Assembly (NCBI GenBank): GCA_002069785.1
Contig: MWCA01000037.1
Location: 1-51,210, forward strand
Direction of reading: 5' to 3'
Source of the DNA: Lentisphaerae bacterium ADurb.Bin242
GTDB taxonomy: Bacteria; Verrucomicrobiota; Lentisphaeria; Victivallales; UBA1829
DNA length: 51,210 nt
Position 1 is the first letter of the stretch, and every line of letters begins with the position of its first letter. Below the pieces are notes generated by a model. It was given only the letters and a program-made list of their open reading frames with translations. It had not been told where the DNA came from and made no database searches. A program made the position numbers and the translations under genes. Shown here piece after piece: positions 1 to 8,418 of this stretch.

Positions 1-1
1 G

Positions 2-946
2 ATCCGCCAGCCCGCGGCCTTCTGCGGCATCGTCGGACTCAAGCCGACCTACGGGCGCGTTTCCCGCTACGGACTGGTGGCCTTCGCCTCCTCGCTCGAC
101 CAGATCGGCCCGATGAGCAAGGACGTCATGGACGCGGCCATCCTGTTCGACCTCATTTCCGGGCAGGACGTCCGGGATACGACCACTCTGCCGGCATCCT
201 CGCCGGAAGGCGGTTTTGCCGCACAGTTAAAGGACCCGTCCGCCTCCCTGAAAGGAATGAAGATCGGGATTCCGAAAGAATATTTCGAGGTCGAAGGCGT
301 GGCCCCCGGCGTGAAGAAAGTCACGGAGGAATCCATGACCGTGCTCCGGAACCTGGGTGCGGATTTCGTGGACATCTCCCTTCCTCACACAAAATATTCG
401 ATGGCTTGCTACTACATCATCGCCCCGGCGGAAGCCAGCGCAAACCTGGCCCGTTTCGACGGAATCCGCTACGGATACCGCAGTGAAAACGCCACGGACC
501 TGTTGAGCACCTATCTGGATTCGCGCGGGGAGGGATTCGGTCCCGAAGTCACCCGCCGGATCATGCTCGGCACCTATGTGCTTTCCAGCGGATACTACGA
601 CGCTTATTACGTCCGCGCCCAGAAAGTCCGGACGCTCATCCGCAAGGATTTCACCGATGCCTTTGCAAAATGCGACGTGATCTTCACGCCCGTCACCCCG
701 GCGACGGCGTTCCGTTTCGGGGAGAAATCCGATCCGATGCAGATGTATCTCTCGGATGTTTTCACCACGGCGCTGAATCTGGCGGGCAACTGCGGGATCA
801 GTCTTCCCGCCGGAATGGAGGAAAGCACCCGCATGCCGGTCGGCATCCAGCTGATCGCGCCGAGCCTTGCGGAAGACCGTTTGTTCAAAACCGCACGCGC
901 GTTCGAAAGGAGCCGGTCCGTCCGGGAATTCCGCGCGCCTGTCTGA
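2..946 (+). CDS. gatA: Glutamyl-tRNA(Gln) amidotransferase subunit A, 3' part
   Basis: The gene enters from the left edge and is open in this frame from base 2, with no start in the window. The visible 314 residues begin IRQPAAFCGIVGLKPTYGRV, which directly follows the amidase-signature Ser nucleophile block (GSDTGGS) in GatA; the catalytic Ser-cisSer-Lys residues therefore lie just outside the window. Downstream pieces such as SSLDQIGP, KIGIPKEYF, a Tyr/Arg-rich GIRYG segment and the C-terminal NLAGNCGISLPAG and PVGIQLIAP are typical of GatA rather than of generic amidases. GatCAB hydrolyses glutamine and passes the ammonia to misacylated Glu-tRNA(Gln) (or Asp-tRNA(Asn)) in the cytoplasm. 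The stop is followed 18 bases later by the next gene in the same direction, so the two may be cotranscribed. Family identity is secure; only the N-terminal third is missing. Confidence 0.95.
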   Translation: MRQPAAFCGIVGLKPTYGRVSRYGLVAFASSLDQIGPMSKDVMDAAILFDLISGQDVRDTTTLPASSPEGGFAAQLKDPSASLKGMKIGIPKEYFEVEGVAPGVKKVTEESMTVLRNLGADFVDISLPHTKYSMACYYIIAPAEASANLARFDGIRYGYRSENATDLLSTYLDSRGEGFGPEVTRRIMLGTYVLSSGYYDAYYVRAQKVRTLIRKDFTDAFAKCDVIFTPVTPATAFRFGEKSDPMQMYLSDVFTTALNLAGNCGISLPAGMEESTRMPVGIQLIAPSLAEDRLFKTARAFERSRSVREFRAPV

Positions 947-964
947 AAAAAAAGGGATTTTTTC

Positions 965-2065
965 ATGAAACGCCTGTTGTTGTCCGTTTTGCTGCTGCCG
1001 TTCTGTCTGCCGGCCATCGACGCCGGAAAAGAAATGCCGGAAGTCGAGGTCGCAAAATGGTATTTCAAGCCGCTGCCCATTCAGAACCAGCTCACGGCGG
1101 TAGTGCTGTTCGACTCCGCCGCGGAAGACGCCTCGCAGCTTCTCCGGATGCTGGAGACCATTCAGACCGAGCAGCAGCTTTCGATCACCGCGATCGCCAT
1201 GAACGGACAGAAACCGACGGATCTGTTCATCAAGGACAATCTTCCGTTCATCATCGGCGTGGCGGCGGATCAGGAGTTGAAAACCCGCAGGAAACTGGCG
1301 GAAACGGAATCTCTGTTTCCATACGCGGTTCTGGCCAGGGAAGGGAAAGTGGTCTGGAGCGGGCATCCCACCGAACTGGATATGGTCGCGGAGCAGGTCC
1401 GCAGCGGCTCTTTCTCCCTTTCGACGCAACGCAAAGTGGAGGCGCTCCGCAGGGAACTCCAGATGGCGATCCAGTCGGGACTTTCCGCCGTGGTGTCTTC
1501 CAACGCGGATAAGATTCTCCGCCTGTTGCCCGCGGACCGGATCGCCATTCAGGCAAAACTTCTGGCGCTGAATTCCACCGGACGCGCGGACGAGACTCCC
1601 GCGTTCATTCAGAAAATCTGCGGGCAGAACCCGAAAGATATCAAGCTCCGTCTCATGCAGCTCGACCTTCTGCTCGGGCGCGGCGATGCGGACGGTTTCA
1701 TCCTGGCTGTGGAAAAATTCTCACTGGATTTCCCTCTTCCTGAAAAGAAACTGGTCCAGCCCATCGCTTTCATCGTGGAAAATGCCTCCTACGGACTGTT
1801 GCGTCCGGAAATCCAGCTGAATCTTGCGCTGAGAGCCTATAACAGCCTGGGGAAGAAGGATACGGAAGAGAATCCGATGCTTCATGCGATCGCCTGCGAA
1901 ACACTGGCCCGGGTTCGCGCCACCCTTGGAAATTTCACGGAAGCCTGCCGTCTCCAGGAAACCGCCGTGGCGCTCCGCAAGGGAACGGCGGAGGAAAAGG
2001 CCGCTACCCGCCGCCTGGAATACTACAGGGAACTCCTCAAGCTGTCCGGCGCTTCCGGCAAATAG
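965..2065 (+). CDS. Secreted thioredoxin-fold protein with helical C-terminal region, function unknown
   Basis: The 366-residue protein starts with a short signal peptide (MKRLLLSVLLLPFCLPAIDA). Residues about 30-150 read like a TlpA/thioredoxin-like fold: a beta-strand LTAVVLFDSAAED where the redox helix would start, alternating strands and helices, and the typical late strand YAVLAREGKVVWSGHP. No CxxC or CxC motif is present at the expected active site, so it is unlikely to be an oxidoreductase. The rest (about 150-366) is helical with repeats of the type LLALNSTGRADE... and LARVRATLGNFTEACRLQ, suggesting TPR-like repeats. It follows gatA by 18 bases on the same strand. The likely site is the periplasm or cell envelope. 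A role as an envelope scaffold is possible, but no function can be assigned. Confidence 0.75.
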   Translation: MKRLLLSVLLLPFCLPAIDAGKEMPEVEVAKWYFKPLPIQNQLTAVVLFDSAAEDASQLLRMLETIQTEQQLSITAIAMNGQKPTDLFIKDNLPFIIGVAADQELKTRRKLAETESLFPYAVLAREGKVVWSGHPTELDMVAEQVRSGSFSLSTQRKVEALRRELQMAIQSGLSAVVSSNADKILRLLPADRIAIQAKLLALNSTGRADETPAFIQKICGQNPKDIKLRLMQLDLLLGRGDADGFILAVEKFSLDFPLPEKKLVQPIAFIVENASYGLLRPEIQLNLALRAYNSLGKKDTEENPMLHAIACETLARVRATLGNFTEACRLQETAVALRKGTAEEKAATRRLEYYRELLKLSGASGK

Positions 2066-2342
2066 ATTTTTGTTTTTTCTCCGCAATATTTCCGGAGGGG
2101 CATGCCTTTTTCCATCCCTGCGGATAAAAACGGGACCGGGCTTGTCTGCTTCGATGAATTTCCTCCTGGGAAGTTTTTCCGTTCATGTCACCCGGTTGTT
2201 GAACACATGAATCGGGTCCGGATGCTGTTTCGGTTGAAATGGTGCCTGTCCGTCCGGAACTTCCTCTCTTCATTTTCGATTTGACGGTTTCTCCGGTTCC
2301 GGCGAAGTTCCATTTATTTTCAAACTTTTCACGGGAATGAAA
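2066..2342. other. Intergenic region with no recognised element
   Basis: This stretch separates the secreted thioredoxin-fold gene from the tRNA promoter. Just after the stop there is a T-rich run (around 2066-2080), but no convincing stem precedes it. Short open frames are present on both strands without ribosome binding sites or recognisable protein sequence. I see nothing else here. Confidence 0.5.
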
Positions 2343-2370
2343 TTGAAAAAAAGGAATGATGCTGTATAGT
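2343..2370 (+). promoter_or_regulatory. Sigma70-type promoter for tRNA-Arg
   Basis: A -35 box TTGAAA (2343-2348) and a -10 box TATAGT (2365-2370) are separated by 16 bases. The 5' end of the tRNA lies 16 bases after the -10 box, which fits a start site near 2377 and a very short 5' leader. Each box differs from consensus at one position. The 16-base spacing recurs in most of the other promoters I can see in this window. Confidence 0.7.
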
Positions 2371-2385
2371 ATCATCTGTTTTTCC

Positions 2386-2462
2386 GCACTCGTAGCTCAG
2401 TTGGATAGAGCGTCTGCCTCCGGAGTAGAAGGTCGTGGGTTCAACTCCCGCCGGGTGCACCA
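2386..2462 (+). tRNA. tRNA-Arg (anticodon CCG)
   Basis: A complete cloverleaf can be folded by eye. The acceptor stem GCACTCG pairs with CGGGTGC (one U-G pair), the D arm is GCTC/GAGC, the anticodon stem is TCTGC/GTAGA, the T stem is GTGGG/CCCGC with loop TTCAACT, and the variable loop has five bases. The anticodon loop CTCCGGA places CCG at positions 34-36, reading the arginine codon CGG. The 3' CCA is encoded in the DNA (2460-2462) after discriminator A. No integrase gene or duplicated tRNA 3' end is visible nearby, so there is no sign of an integrated element. Confidence 0.95.
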
Positions 2463-2567
2463 TTCCCAGCCTCAAAATACCCATAAAAGGGGACAGATCC
2501 GATTTGCGTCGCATCCATTCAGAAATGCGCGGTTTTTCGGGTGCTGTGCAGCGAATGAGCGCGGCAT

Positions 2568-3875
2568 TCAACCGGTTGTTTCAACCGTAATCACCGATTC
2601 GGCTGCCGGAACGGATTTCCGGAGATGCACGGTTTTCACGCAGTGTCCATGCGGTCCTTGAATTTCCAGTTCGTATTCCCCATAGAATCCATGGAATGTG
2701 TTGACCGTTTCATCTGAATATTCCAATGTGCCCGCGCTGTGCCATTCTTTCCGGAGAAGATTCTGCAAGGTGATAAATGCTTTTTTGGGCGAAAGGTCCT
2801 GGCGGAGGAGGCCCCCCTTGAAGATGTTTTCATTCCAGCCAGGACGCACGAAGGTGCAATCGTCCGCGAGATTCCAGTAGATGATCGATTTAATGGCCGG
2901 ATGACTGAACCACAGGCGGTAAAGGCGATCCAGCATCTGCGTCTGGGCGCTTTCTCCGTCTTTGAGTTCGTCGCTACCGAGGATTGTTACTTCAGAAATG
3001 TCGATGGGGACACCGACGGATGCGTCGAGATCGAGCACCTTCAAGACGTATTCAGGATCAAGCATGTCGTTTGCGAGGTTTTCGGCAGCGGTTCCGTGCG
3101 CAAACATGTGGTATTGGAGGCCCAGCCCGTCCAGTCGGCACCCCTCCGACCGCAATCGGCGCAGGAGCCTGTAAAGAGGCGTGTTTTCAGCGGAATACGA
3201 CCAATTGTTGTCATTGTACATCAGCTTGCAGTGTTTTGGAAAATAACGGTTTGCCAGTTCAAATGCGAGCCGTACGAAATCCTGCGGCATGGGGATTTTT
3301 CCATCGTATCCGACCGCTTCATTGACGACGTCCCAGATTCGGATCGAATCGCCATACCGTTCCGCAAGGGAGCGAATGCGTCTTTCGAGCTCGATGCGGA
3401 TCGTTTCCGGATCTTTTTCCAGCCATTCCGGCAGAAAAAGATGCCAGCAGAGGACATGTCCTTTGGGCGTGATATGATGCTGGCGGCAGAATTCGAGAAC
3501 GCGGTCAGGAGGCGGCCGACGGTAGATTTTCGGGCTGTCGGCGCTGTAGCGATATTGTCCTTTTTCGGGTTCGAGGTCTTTCCAGTAGAAAGGGAGGACC
3601 GCAAGATTGAAAGTATCGGCGAAAATCCGGTCATGAAGTTCATTTTTCTCATCGGAATCGAACGCGTCAAGGAGAAACGCGTTGCATCCGAATTTGAATT
3701 CATGCCGGAGCAGATTGTAGCGGACGGTTGCATTCGGAACCGGAATGCCGGTCCGGTCGACAAGTTTGAAGAGGAAGTCTCCCTTCCGGTTCTGTTCGAT
3801 TCCAGTTGCGATCCGCTTTTCCAGCGACGGATTGTCGCGGAACAGATTTCGCGTCATCTTTGCATAATCAATCAT
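2568..3875 (-). CDS. GH10 endo-1,4-beta-xylanase-like glycosidase, cytoplasmic
   Basis: The 435-residue protein carries the GH10 landmarks in order: RHEFKFGCNAF (about 57-67), FYWKDLEPEKG (about 96-106), KGHVLCWHLFLPEWL (about 138-152), WDVVNEAVG (181-189) with the acid/base Glu at 186, LMYNDNN (about 218-224), LGLQYHMF (about 251-258), and PIDISEVTI (290-298) with the nucleophile Glu at 295. GH10 enzymes cleave internal beta-1,4-xylosidic bonds. No signal peptide is present, so it probably acts in the cytoplasm on imported xylo-oligosaccharides rather than on polymer. The C-terminal 90 residues look like a small beta domain. It is the last gene of the minus-strand operon, 45 bases after the GH89-like gene, with a good ribosome site (AAGGAG) before the ATG. 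The family is clear; the exact substrate is not. Confidence 0.9.
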   Translation of the reverse strand: MIDYAKMTRNLFRDNPSLEKRIATGIEQNRKGDFLFKLVDRTGIPVPNATVRYNLLRHEFKFGCNAFLLDAFDSDEKNELHDRIFADTFNLAVLPFYWKDLEPEKGQYRYSADSPKIYRRPPPDRVLEFCRQHHITPKGHVLCWHLFLPEWLEKDPETIRIELERRIRSLAERYGDSIRIWDVVNEAVGYDGKIPMPQDFVRLAFELANRYFPKHCKLMYNDNNWSYSAENTPLYRLLRRLRSEGCRLDGLGLQYHMFAHGTAAENLANDMLDPEYVLKVLDLDASVGVPIDISEVTILGSDELKDGESAQTQMLDRLYRLWFSHPAIKSIIYWNLADDCTFVRPGWNENIFKGGLLRQDLSPKKAFITLQNLLRKEWHSAGTLEYSDETVNTFHGFYGEYELEIQGPHGHCVKTVHLRKSVPAAESVITVETTG

Positions 3876-3920
3876 GTTGAACTCCTTCTATGCACGTTCC
3901 GGGAGCGGCATTTCAACCTC

Positions 3921-6218
3921 CTATCCTTCCATGAACCGAGCGGTGCAACCGGCAGCCAGGCGCAGATTGGCGGAGAGATTCTGAACTCCTTTTTCCGTGT
4001 CGGGAGCCAAGTCTTGCAGCGGGGTCTCATAGAATCGGTCTTCTATTTCTTTGAGTTTTGCGCCGAGGCTGTCCGATTTCTGCCACGGTGTTTTGTCTCC
4101 GGATTCCAGTTTCTCCGCGATCCAGCCGCGCCATGCCTCGAATTCGGGCAGATAACACGCCCGGAAAAGTTCGTAAACCCACGAGCGGCAGTAAAAGTTT
4201 TCCGCATTGCCTTTGAGTGTGTTTTCGAACTCCGGATTCACCGGACCCGATTTCTCCAGCTCGCGGAAGGAAAGATGAAGGGAAAAGTCTCCGTGCGATT
4301 CCAGAATGTCTGCTTCGATGGAGAGCAGTTTTCCGATGGCGTCGAGCTGTTTCAGGATGAATTTCTTTCCGACGTTGCCGAGACGCCAGGCTTCAAGGCG
4401 GAGCGTAAGATCGCCCAGTGCATAATTGGTTGCGCGCCCGATGGCGGTACGGGCCAGATCGACTGTGTCGCGGAAAAGGAACTCGTCTTTTTTCCAACCG
4501 ATTTCCGCCAGATGATTCAAGGTATCGACGGCCCGGCGCAAATGTTTTTTGAGTTCACCGCTCAGGAAACGGTTCCGCTCCAGCGATTCTGGCGTCAGGT
4601 CGCAGAGATATTTCGGCGCATGGGCAATCGTGAACGCGTAGTCGGGGTAGACTTCACAGTCCCGCTGACGGTTCCAGCGCCAGCATCCGCACCGGATCAG
4701 CGGAAGCATTTCATCCCAGATCCGTTTCATTGCCTTCCGTTGCCGCGAATAGCGTCTGCGGCAGAACTCTCCGATGAATTCACGGATATTTCCGTGAGCG
4801 CCGTCCCAGGCATTCGCTGTGAAATATTCCAGCATCAGGGGATCGGCGTGGGAATTTTCCGGCCAGAAGATCATGCCCTTGCACATGGGATCTTCGAGAG
4901 CTTTTTCAAAACGCTGCTCCATGGCGCCATAGTTTCCGCGAATCTCCGTGCTGGCGGCGAACGCATGAAAGATTCCGAACACATAGGGGAATTTTCCGAT
5001 AACATTCCAGTTCGTGAAATTGCAGACCTTGTCATACGTGTCCGATATATAATCCCAGAGGACGGTGTTTTCCGGATTGAGCCGGGCGATCAGTTCCCGC
5101 ACCTCTTCATTCGTCCATGCGACAAAATCCCAGGAGGCGATCAGGAGAGGCGCGTTCGGATACTTTGAATGGACTTCTCTTTCAATACATTCGCAGGCGT
5201 GGAGTTTCAGCTTCTGATTCTTCCGGCGGTCCAGGAAACAGCCCCGTTCGGCCAGTCCGATCGTATGGAAAATCTCCGGCGACCCGTAGTGCCGGATATG
5301 GGCTTCCGTCAGTCTGAAATAGTTTTCCATATTCCGCCGGATGCGGAAGTCCCAGACCCGGCCGCTCTTCTCGCCGTAATCCGCGGACCATTGCGGCAGG
5401 AACTCCGGCTGGACGGCTTCCAGAAAATCCGGCGGGGTCCGGCTGTACCAATGGGTCATGGTTCCGCAGTCTTCCGGGTGCATCAGGTCGCGCGCCCGGG
5501 CATATTCCAGAATATTTTTCCGCAATTCGCCCCGGTATTCCAGCGAATGGAACTGTCTCCGGTCGTCATAGGAGCGCGGGTGGAATTCGACATTGTCCGC
5601 AGACGGATATTTCACGATTTCCGGAAACGCCTTCTGAAACAGGTCGTCCTGTCCGATCCGGAGCATGAAGAGATTCAGACGTTTTTTCAGGAGCCAGTCG
5701 ATCTCTTTGCGCCAGTCGTCGAAATCCCAGTGTTCGGCCTGAAACCGCTTCAGGCCCCGGTGGGCGAAATAGCGGATGGCGCGGTATTGAAAACGGGGAC
5801 TTTCCGCCAGATTGAGCCCCCCGATGCCAAGATGGTTCCGCATGGGAATCCGGTCGCCGTCCCAGAAGTAGCGGACGCCGGCCCGGACCTCGAAGAAGCG
5901 GTAGACGGCATAGAGCAGCGCACGCGGACGTCCTCCCGCAAGGAAAAGATATTCCCGGCCGTCCCTTTCGAGGGAAAGAAGATGGTAATCGTCGCTACCG
6001 CAGCGAATGCGGAATCCGTCGAAAAGTCCCTCCATGATTTTTTCATGGACGAAGGGATTCACGGCATCCGAACCGAACACGATTACCCTGGAATCTTCCG
6101 GAGAGAGATACTGCGTCCGTTCCGGGAATTCTCCGGTGATTTTGCGCCAGAGTTCGGCAAAGGCGTCCGCGGCGATCTGAAAGATGCCGCTGTTTTCGGG
6201 AATCAGCAGTTTCAGCAT
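3921..6218 (-). CDS. Alpha-N-acetylglucosaminidase (GH89)-like glycosidase
   Basis: The 765-residue protein has an N-terminal alpha/beta domain of the kind found before GH67, GH89 and DUF4838 barrels (about 1-110; the run FLAGGRPRALLYAVYRFFE ends it). A TIM-barrel part follows, with WRKEIDWLLKKRLNLFML (about 170-190) and MIFWPENSHADPLMLEY (about 448-464), then FIGEFCRRRYS and a long helical C-terminus. These match the layout of NAGLU-type GH89 enzymes, where the Glu of the PEG-like motif is a catalytic residue; here it would be Glu454. Substrate is uncertain, because the Trp-rich substrate loop of classical NAGLU is not conserved and the neighbours are a xylanase and an amylase-type enzyme. 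No signal peptide is seen. The gene starts 4 bases after the GH13 stop, so the two are translationally close. It could belong to an undescribed family next to GH89. Confidence 0.65.
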   Translation of the reverse strand: MLKLLIPENSGIFQIAADAFAELWRKITGEFPERTQYLSPEDSRVIVFGSDAVNPFVHEKIMEGLFDGFRIRCGSDDYHLLSLERDGREYLFLAGGRPRALLYAVYRFFEVRAGVRYFWDGDRIPMRNHLGIGGLNLAESPRFQYRAIRYFAHRGLKRFQAEHWDFDDWRKEIDWLLKKRLNLFMLRIGQDDLFQKAFPEIVKYPSADNVEFHPRSYDDRRQFHSLEYRGELRKNILEYARARDLMHPEDCGTMTHWYSRTPPDFLEAVQPEFLPQWSADYGEKSGRVWDFRIRRNMENYFRLTEAHIRHYGSPEIFHTIGLAERGCFLDRRKNQKLKLHACECIEREVHSKYPNAPLLIASWDFVAWTNEEVRELIARLNPENTVLWDYISDTYDKVCNFTNWNVIGKFPYVFGIFHAFAASTEIRGNYGAMEQRFEKALEDPMCKGMIFWPENSHADPLMLEYFTANAWDGAHGNIREFIGEFCRRRYSRQRKAMKRIWDEMLPLIRCGCWRWNRQRDCEVYPDYAFTIAHAPKYLCDLTPESLERNRFLSGELKKHLRRAVDTLNHLAEIGWKKDEFLFRDTVDLARTAIGRATNYALGDLTLRLEAWRLGNVGKKFILKQLDAIGKLLSIEADILESHGDFSLHLSFRELEKSGPVNPEFENTLKGNAENFYCRSWVYELFRACYLPEFEAWRGWIAEKLESGDKTPWQKSDSLGAKLKEIEDRFYETPLQDLAPDTEKGVQNLSANLRLAAGCTARFMEG

Positions 6219-6222
6219 GGAA

Positions 6223-8409
6223 TCATTTCTCCGCAGACAAAATCATGAGTCCGTTCGGCTCCAGTTTCAGTTCATCCGCGAGCCGGTGCGCCGTTCCGTC
6301 CACAAGATCGCGTAAAACGGTTCCGGAAAGGCATTCCGCCCCGTGAATTCTGCAAAGGGAAGTTTCCTCGCTGAAGTTGAAGAGCAGGACAGATTCCACT
6401 TCCCGGTATTTACGGAAAAAAGCAAGCACGCGCGGGTGTCCGGAACCGATTTTCAGGTAGTCGCAGGAGCCGAGCGTGAAAACGGGATTTTCCCTTCGGA
6501 TTGCAAGCATTTTCCGAAAGAAATCCTCATCGCCTTTTTCCGTGCCGGCATAACCGAGAAACGCGCCGTCGATGAACATGCAGAAGACATTCAGAAGACG
6601 CGCCGCCGCACGCCCGAACTTGTCACGTGCAAACGCGGAATCCGCCTCGTTCCACCAGGAATCGTGACTGTCGATATGGTGCTGGAGAACGATGTCCGAA
6701 CGGGGCAGGACGCGCCGCCGCAAGTCGAACCAGCGGGCCATTTTCGCAGCGTCTATCACCCCTTGATAAATGGGAAGCTTCTGTCCGGGGGCGGGACGCC
6801 ACAGGAGCCAGCTTTCCTCATAGGTGTAAGTCATGTCCATGAAGGCGCGCCATTCGGCGTGTTCGTGTTCGGTATACCAGAGCAGGCCGGGCTTGAAACG
6901 GAGGAGTTCGTTTTTGGCGTCGCGCAGGAGTTTCACGTTCCGCGAGAAGGAGGCGCCGGGGAAAAGCGGATATCCTTTGCGCCAGTTCGGTTCACATCCC
7001 CAGTAAGGGGCGTCGAAACGAAACCCGTCGCATCCGTATTCGGAGACACATTGTTTCAGGTGATCCGTAAATAGTTTCGCAAGTTCCGGCGAATCGAAGT
7101 CGAGACTCCACGTGTGAATGAATGAAATGCCGCCGTTCTCATCATAACGAAACCAGTCCGGATGTTCCCTGCGATAGGGGTTGACTTCCCCCGAGGCGAG
7201 GCCGGCGGCGAATAGACGGTTGCGGACCTGATAACGTTCGATTCCCTTGCGGCTGGACTGTGCATCGGCTGCGCCGTGCAGTACGATATCGAACAGAAAA
7301 CGGAAGCCGAGTTCATGCGCGTTCCGTATGAATCCTTTGAGCTCTTCATCGGATTCTCCTCCGTAGGTGCCGTGAAAGTCATCGTATTGCGTCACGGTGT
7401 ACCACGGGAACGGCATTTTCGGCATGAGCTGAATCGTGTTGAAGCCGAGGGATCGGAGGCGCGGCAGATCGCTCCGGAAATCCGCAAGCGTCGGGTAGGG
7501 ACAATAGGAAAAGTCCGGATCGAAAAGAATTGCGCCGACGTTGGCTTCGAAGATGACCGCATCGCGGGCGACAGGCGAACGGGGCGTGCTGTCGGTCAGA
7601 CCCTTATCGCGGTAATGTCCGCGAAAGGATTCAATCGCATTGTTCAGCGATCCTCCGGACAGCAGAATGTAGTCCGAACCGAAGTGGATCGCATCGCCTT
7701 TGCCGAGATCACCTGAACAGCGGTGTTCCTGTGAAAAAAAGACCCGTCCGTCTTTTTGCGAGCACCGGTTGAGATTCATGAAATCAGTGTCGGTCGTCCA
7801 TGCCGCTGCACAGAATGTATCGTTTTCATTCCGGGCGAATGCGCCGAATTTGCAGTACGTGAGCGGAGGCATTTTTTCCGGTTCGGAATCCGGAACGGAA
7901 ATCGCGCCGGGAAGACTGATCAGCGGTTTTTCGAAAGTCAATTCCGGCAGTTGGAATGTCAGAGCGCGAAGCCGTTCCTCTGTATTTTTCCTGTTGGTGA
8001 TTTTCCAGTCGATCCGGACATACGGTTGCCGGACTTCGAACTCGAGTATCTGTTCAATGCGCCAGTCGGGATCCTCGCAGACCACAATGAATTCGACGCC
8101 GCAGGGAAGCCGTGTGGAGAACCAGCCGCGAAAGACGGTCGCGCCGCCCGATTCGTCCATGTTTTCGGGTTCAAGCGAATAGAAGTGTTTGAACTTCGGA
8201 GGATACGAGTTGAGCTTGCCTCCGGAAGCGATCTTCACACTCTGGAACATTTCATCCGGTTTTCCGAAAACGGGGTTTCCGTCCGGGGCTGCGACCGCAG
8301 AAAGCTGGCCGTTCCGTTTTGAGAAAAACAGCGTCAGAAATTCATTTCCGAGCTGGAGACCGTTTTCATTCTCTCCGGCAAAAATTCCACCGGGAAAAAC
8401 TTCGTTCAT
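6223..8409 (-). CDS. GH13-type alpha-glycosidase with N-terminal beta domain
   Basis: The 728-residue protein has a beta-rich N-terminal half (about 1-280, similar in style to a mutarotase-like or glycan-binding sandwich) and a TIM barrel with the four GH13 regions. These are DIVLHG (about 374-379, region I), DGFRFDAPYW (461-470, region II, nucleophile Asp466), WYTEHE (511-516, region III, acid/base Glu514) and DSHD (580-583, region IV, Asp583). Region I reads LHG where many GH13 enzymes have VNH, and the usual calcium Asn is missing. GH13 enzymes hydrolyse or transfer alpha-glucosidic bonds. No signal peptide is present, so it is probably cytoplasmic. It lies between a DUF4838 gene (9-base gap) and the GH89-like gene in one operon. 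The activity could be alpha-glucosidase or a transferase; the sequence does not decide. Confidence 0.8.
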   Translation of the reverse strand: MNEVFPGGIFAGENENGLQLGNEFLTLFFSKRNGQLSAVAAPDGNPVFGKPDEMFQSVKIASGGKLNSYPPKFKHFYSLEPENMDESGGATVFRGWFSTRLPCGVEFIVVCEDPDWRIEQILEFEVRQPYVRIDWKITNRKNTEERLRALTFQLPELTFEKPLISLPGAISVPDSEPEKMPPLTYCKFGAFARNENDTFCAAAWTTDTDFMNLNRCSQKDGRVFFSQEHRCSGDLGKGDAIHFGSDYILLSGGSLNNAIESFRGHYRDKGLTDSTPRSPVARDAVIFEANVGAILFDPDFSYCPYPTLADFRSDLPRLRSLGFNTIQLMPKMPFPWYTVTQYDDFHGTYGGESDEELKGFIRNAHELGFRFLFDIVLHGAADAQSSRKGIERYQVRNRLFAAGLASGEVNPYRREHPDWFRYDENGGISFIHTWSLDFDSPELAKLFTDHLKQCVSEYGCDGFRFDAPYWGCEPNWRKGYPLFPGASFSRNVKLLRDAKNELLRFKPGLLWYTEHEHAEWRAFMDMTYTYEESWLLWRPAPGQKLPIYQGVIDAAKMARWFDLRRRVLPRSDIVLQHHIDSHDSWWNEADSAFARDKFGRAAARLLNVFCMFIDGAFLGYAGTEKGDEDFFRKMLAIRRENPVFTLGSCDYLKIGSGHPRVLAFFRKYREVESVLLFNFSEETSLCRIHGAECLSGTVLRDLVDGTAHRLADELKLEPNGLMILSAEK

Positions 8410-8418
8410 AATTTCATC

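Noticed and set aside
2066..2085. Terminator after the thioredoxin-fold gene
   Set aside because: A T-rich run is present but no stable stem precedes it.
2386..2568. tRNA-Arg as an attachment site for an integrated element
   Set aside because: No integrase and no repeat of the tRNA 3' end was found in the window.
2739..5168. An 809-codon plus-strand open frame opposite the GH10 and GH89-like genes
   Set aside because: It spans two well-supported genes on the other strand, including their intergenic gap, and shows no family motif.
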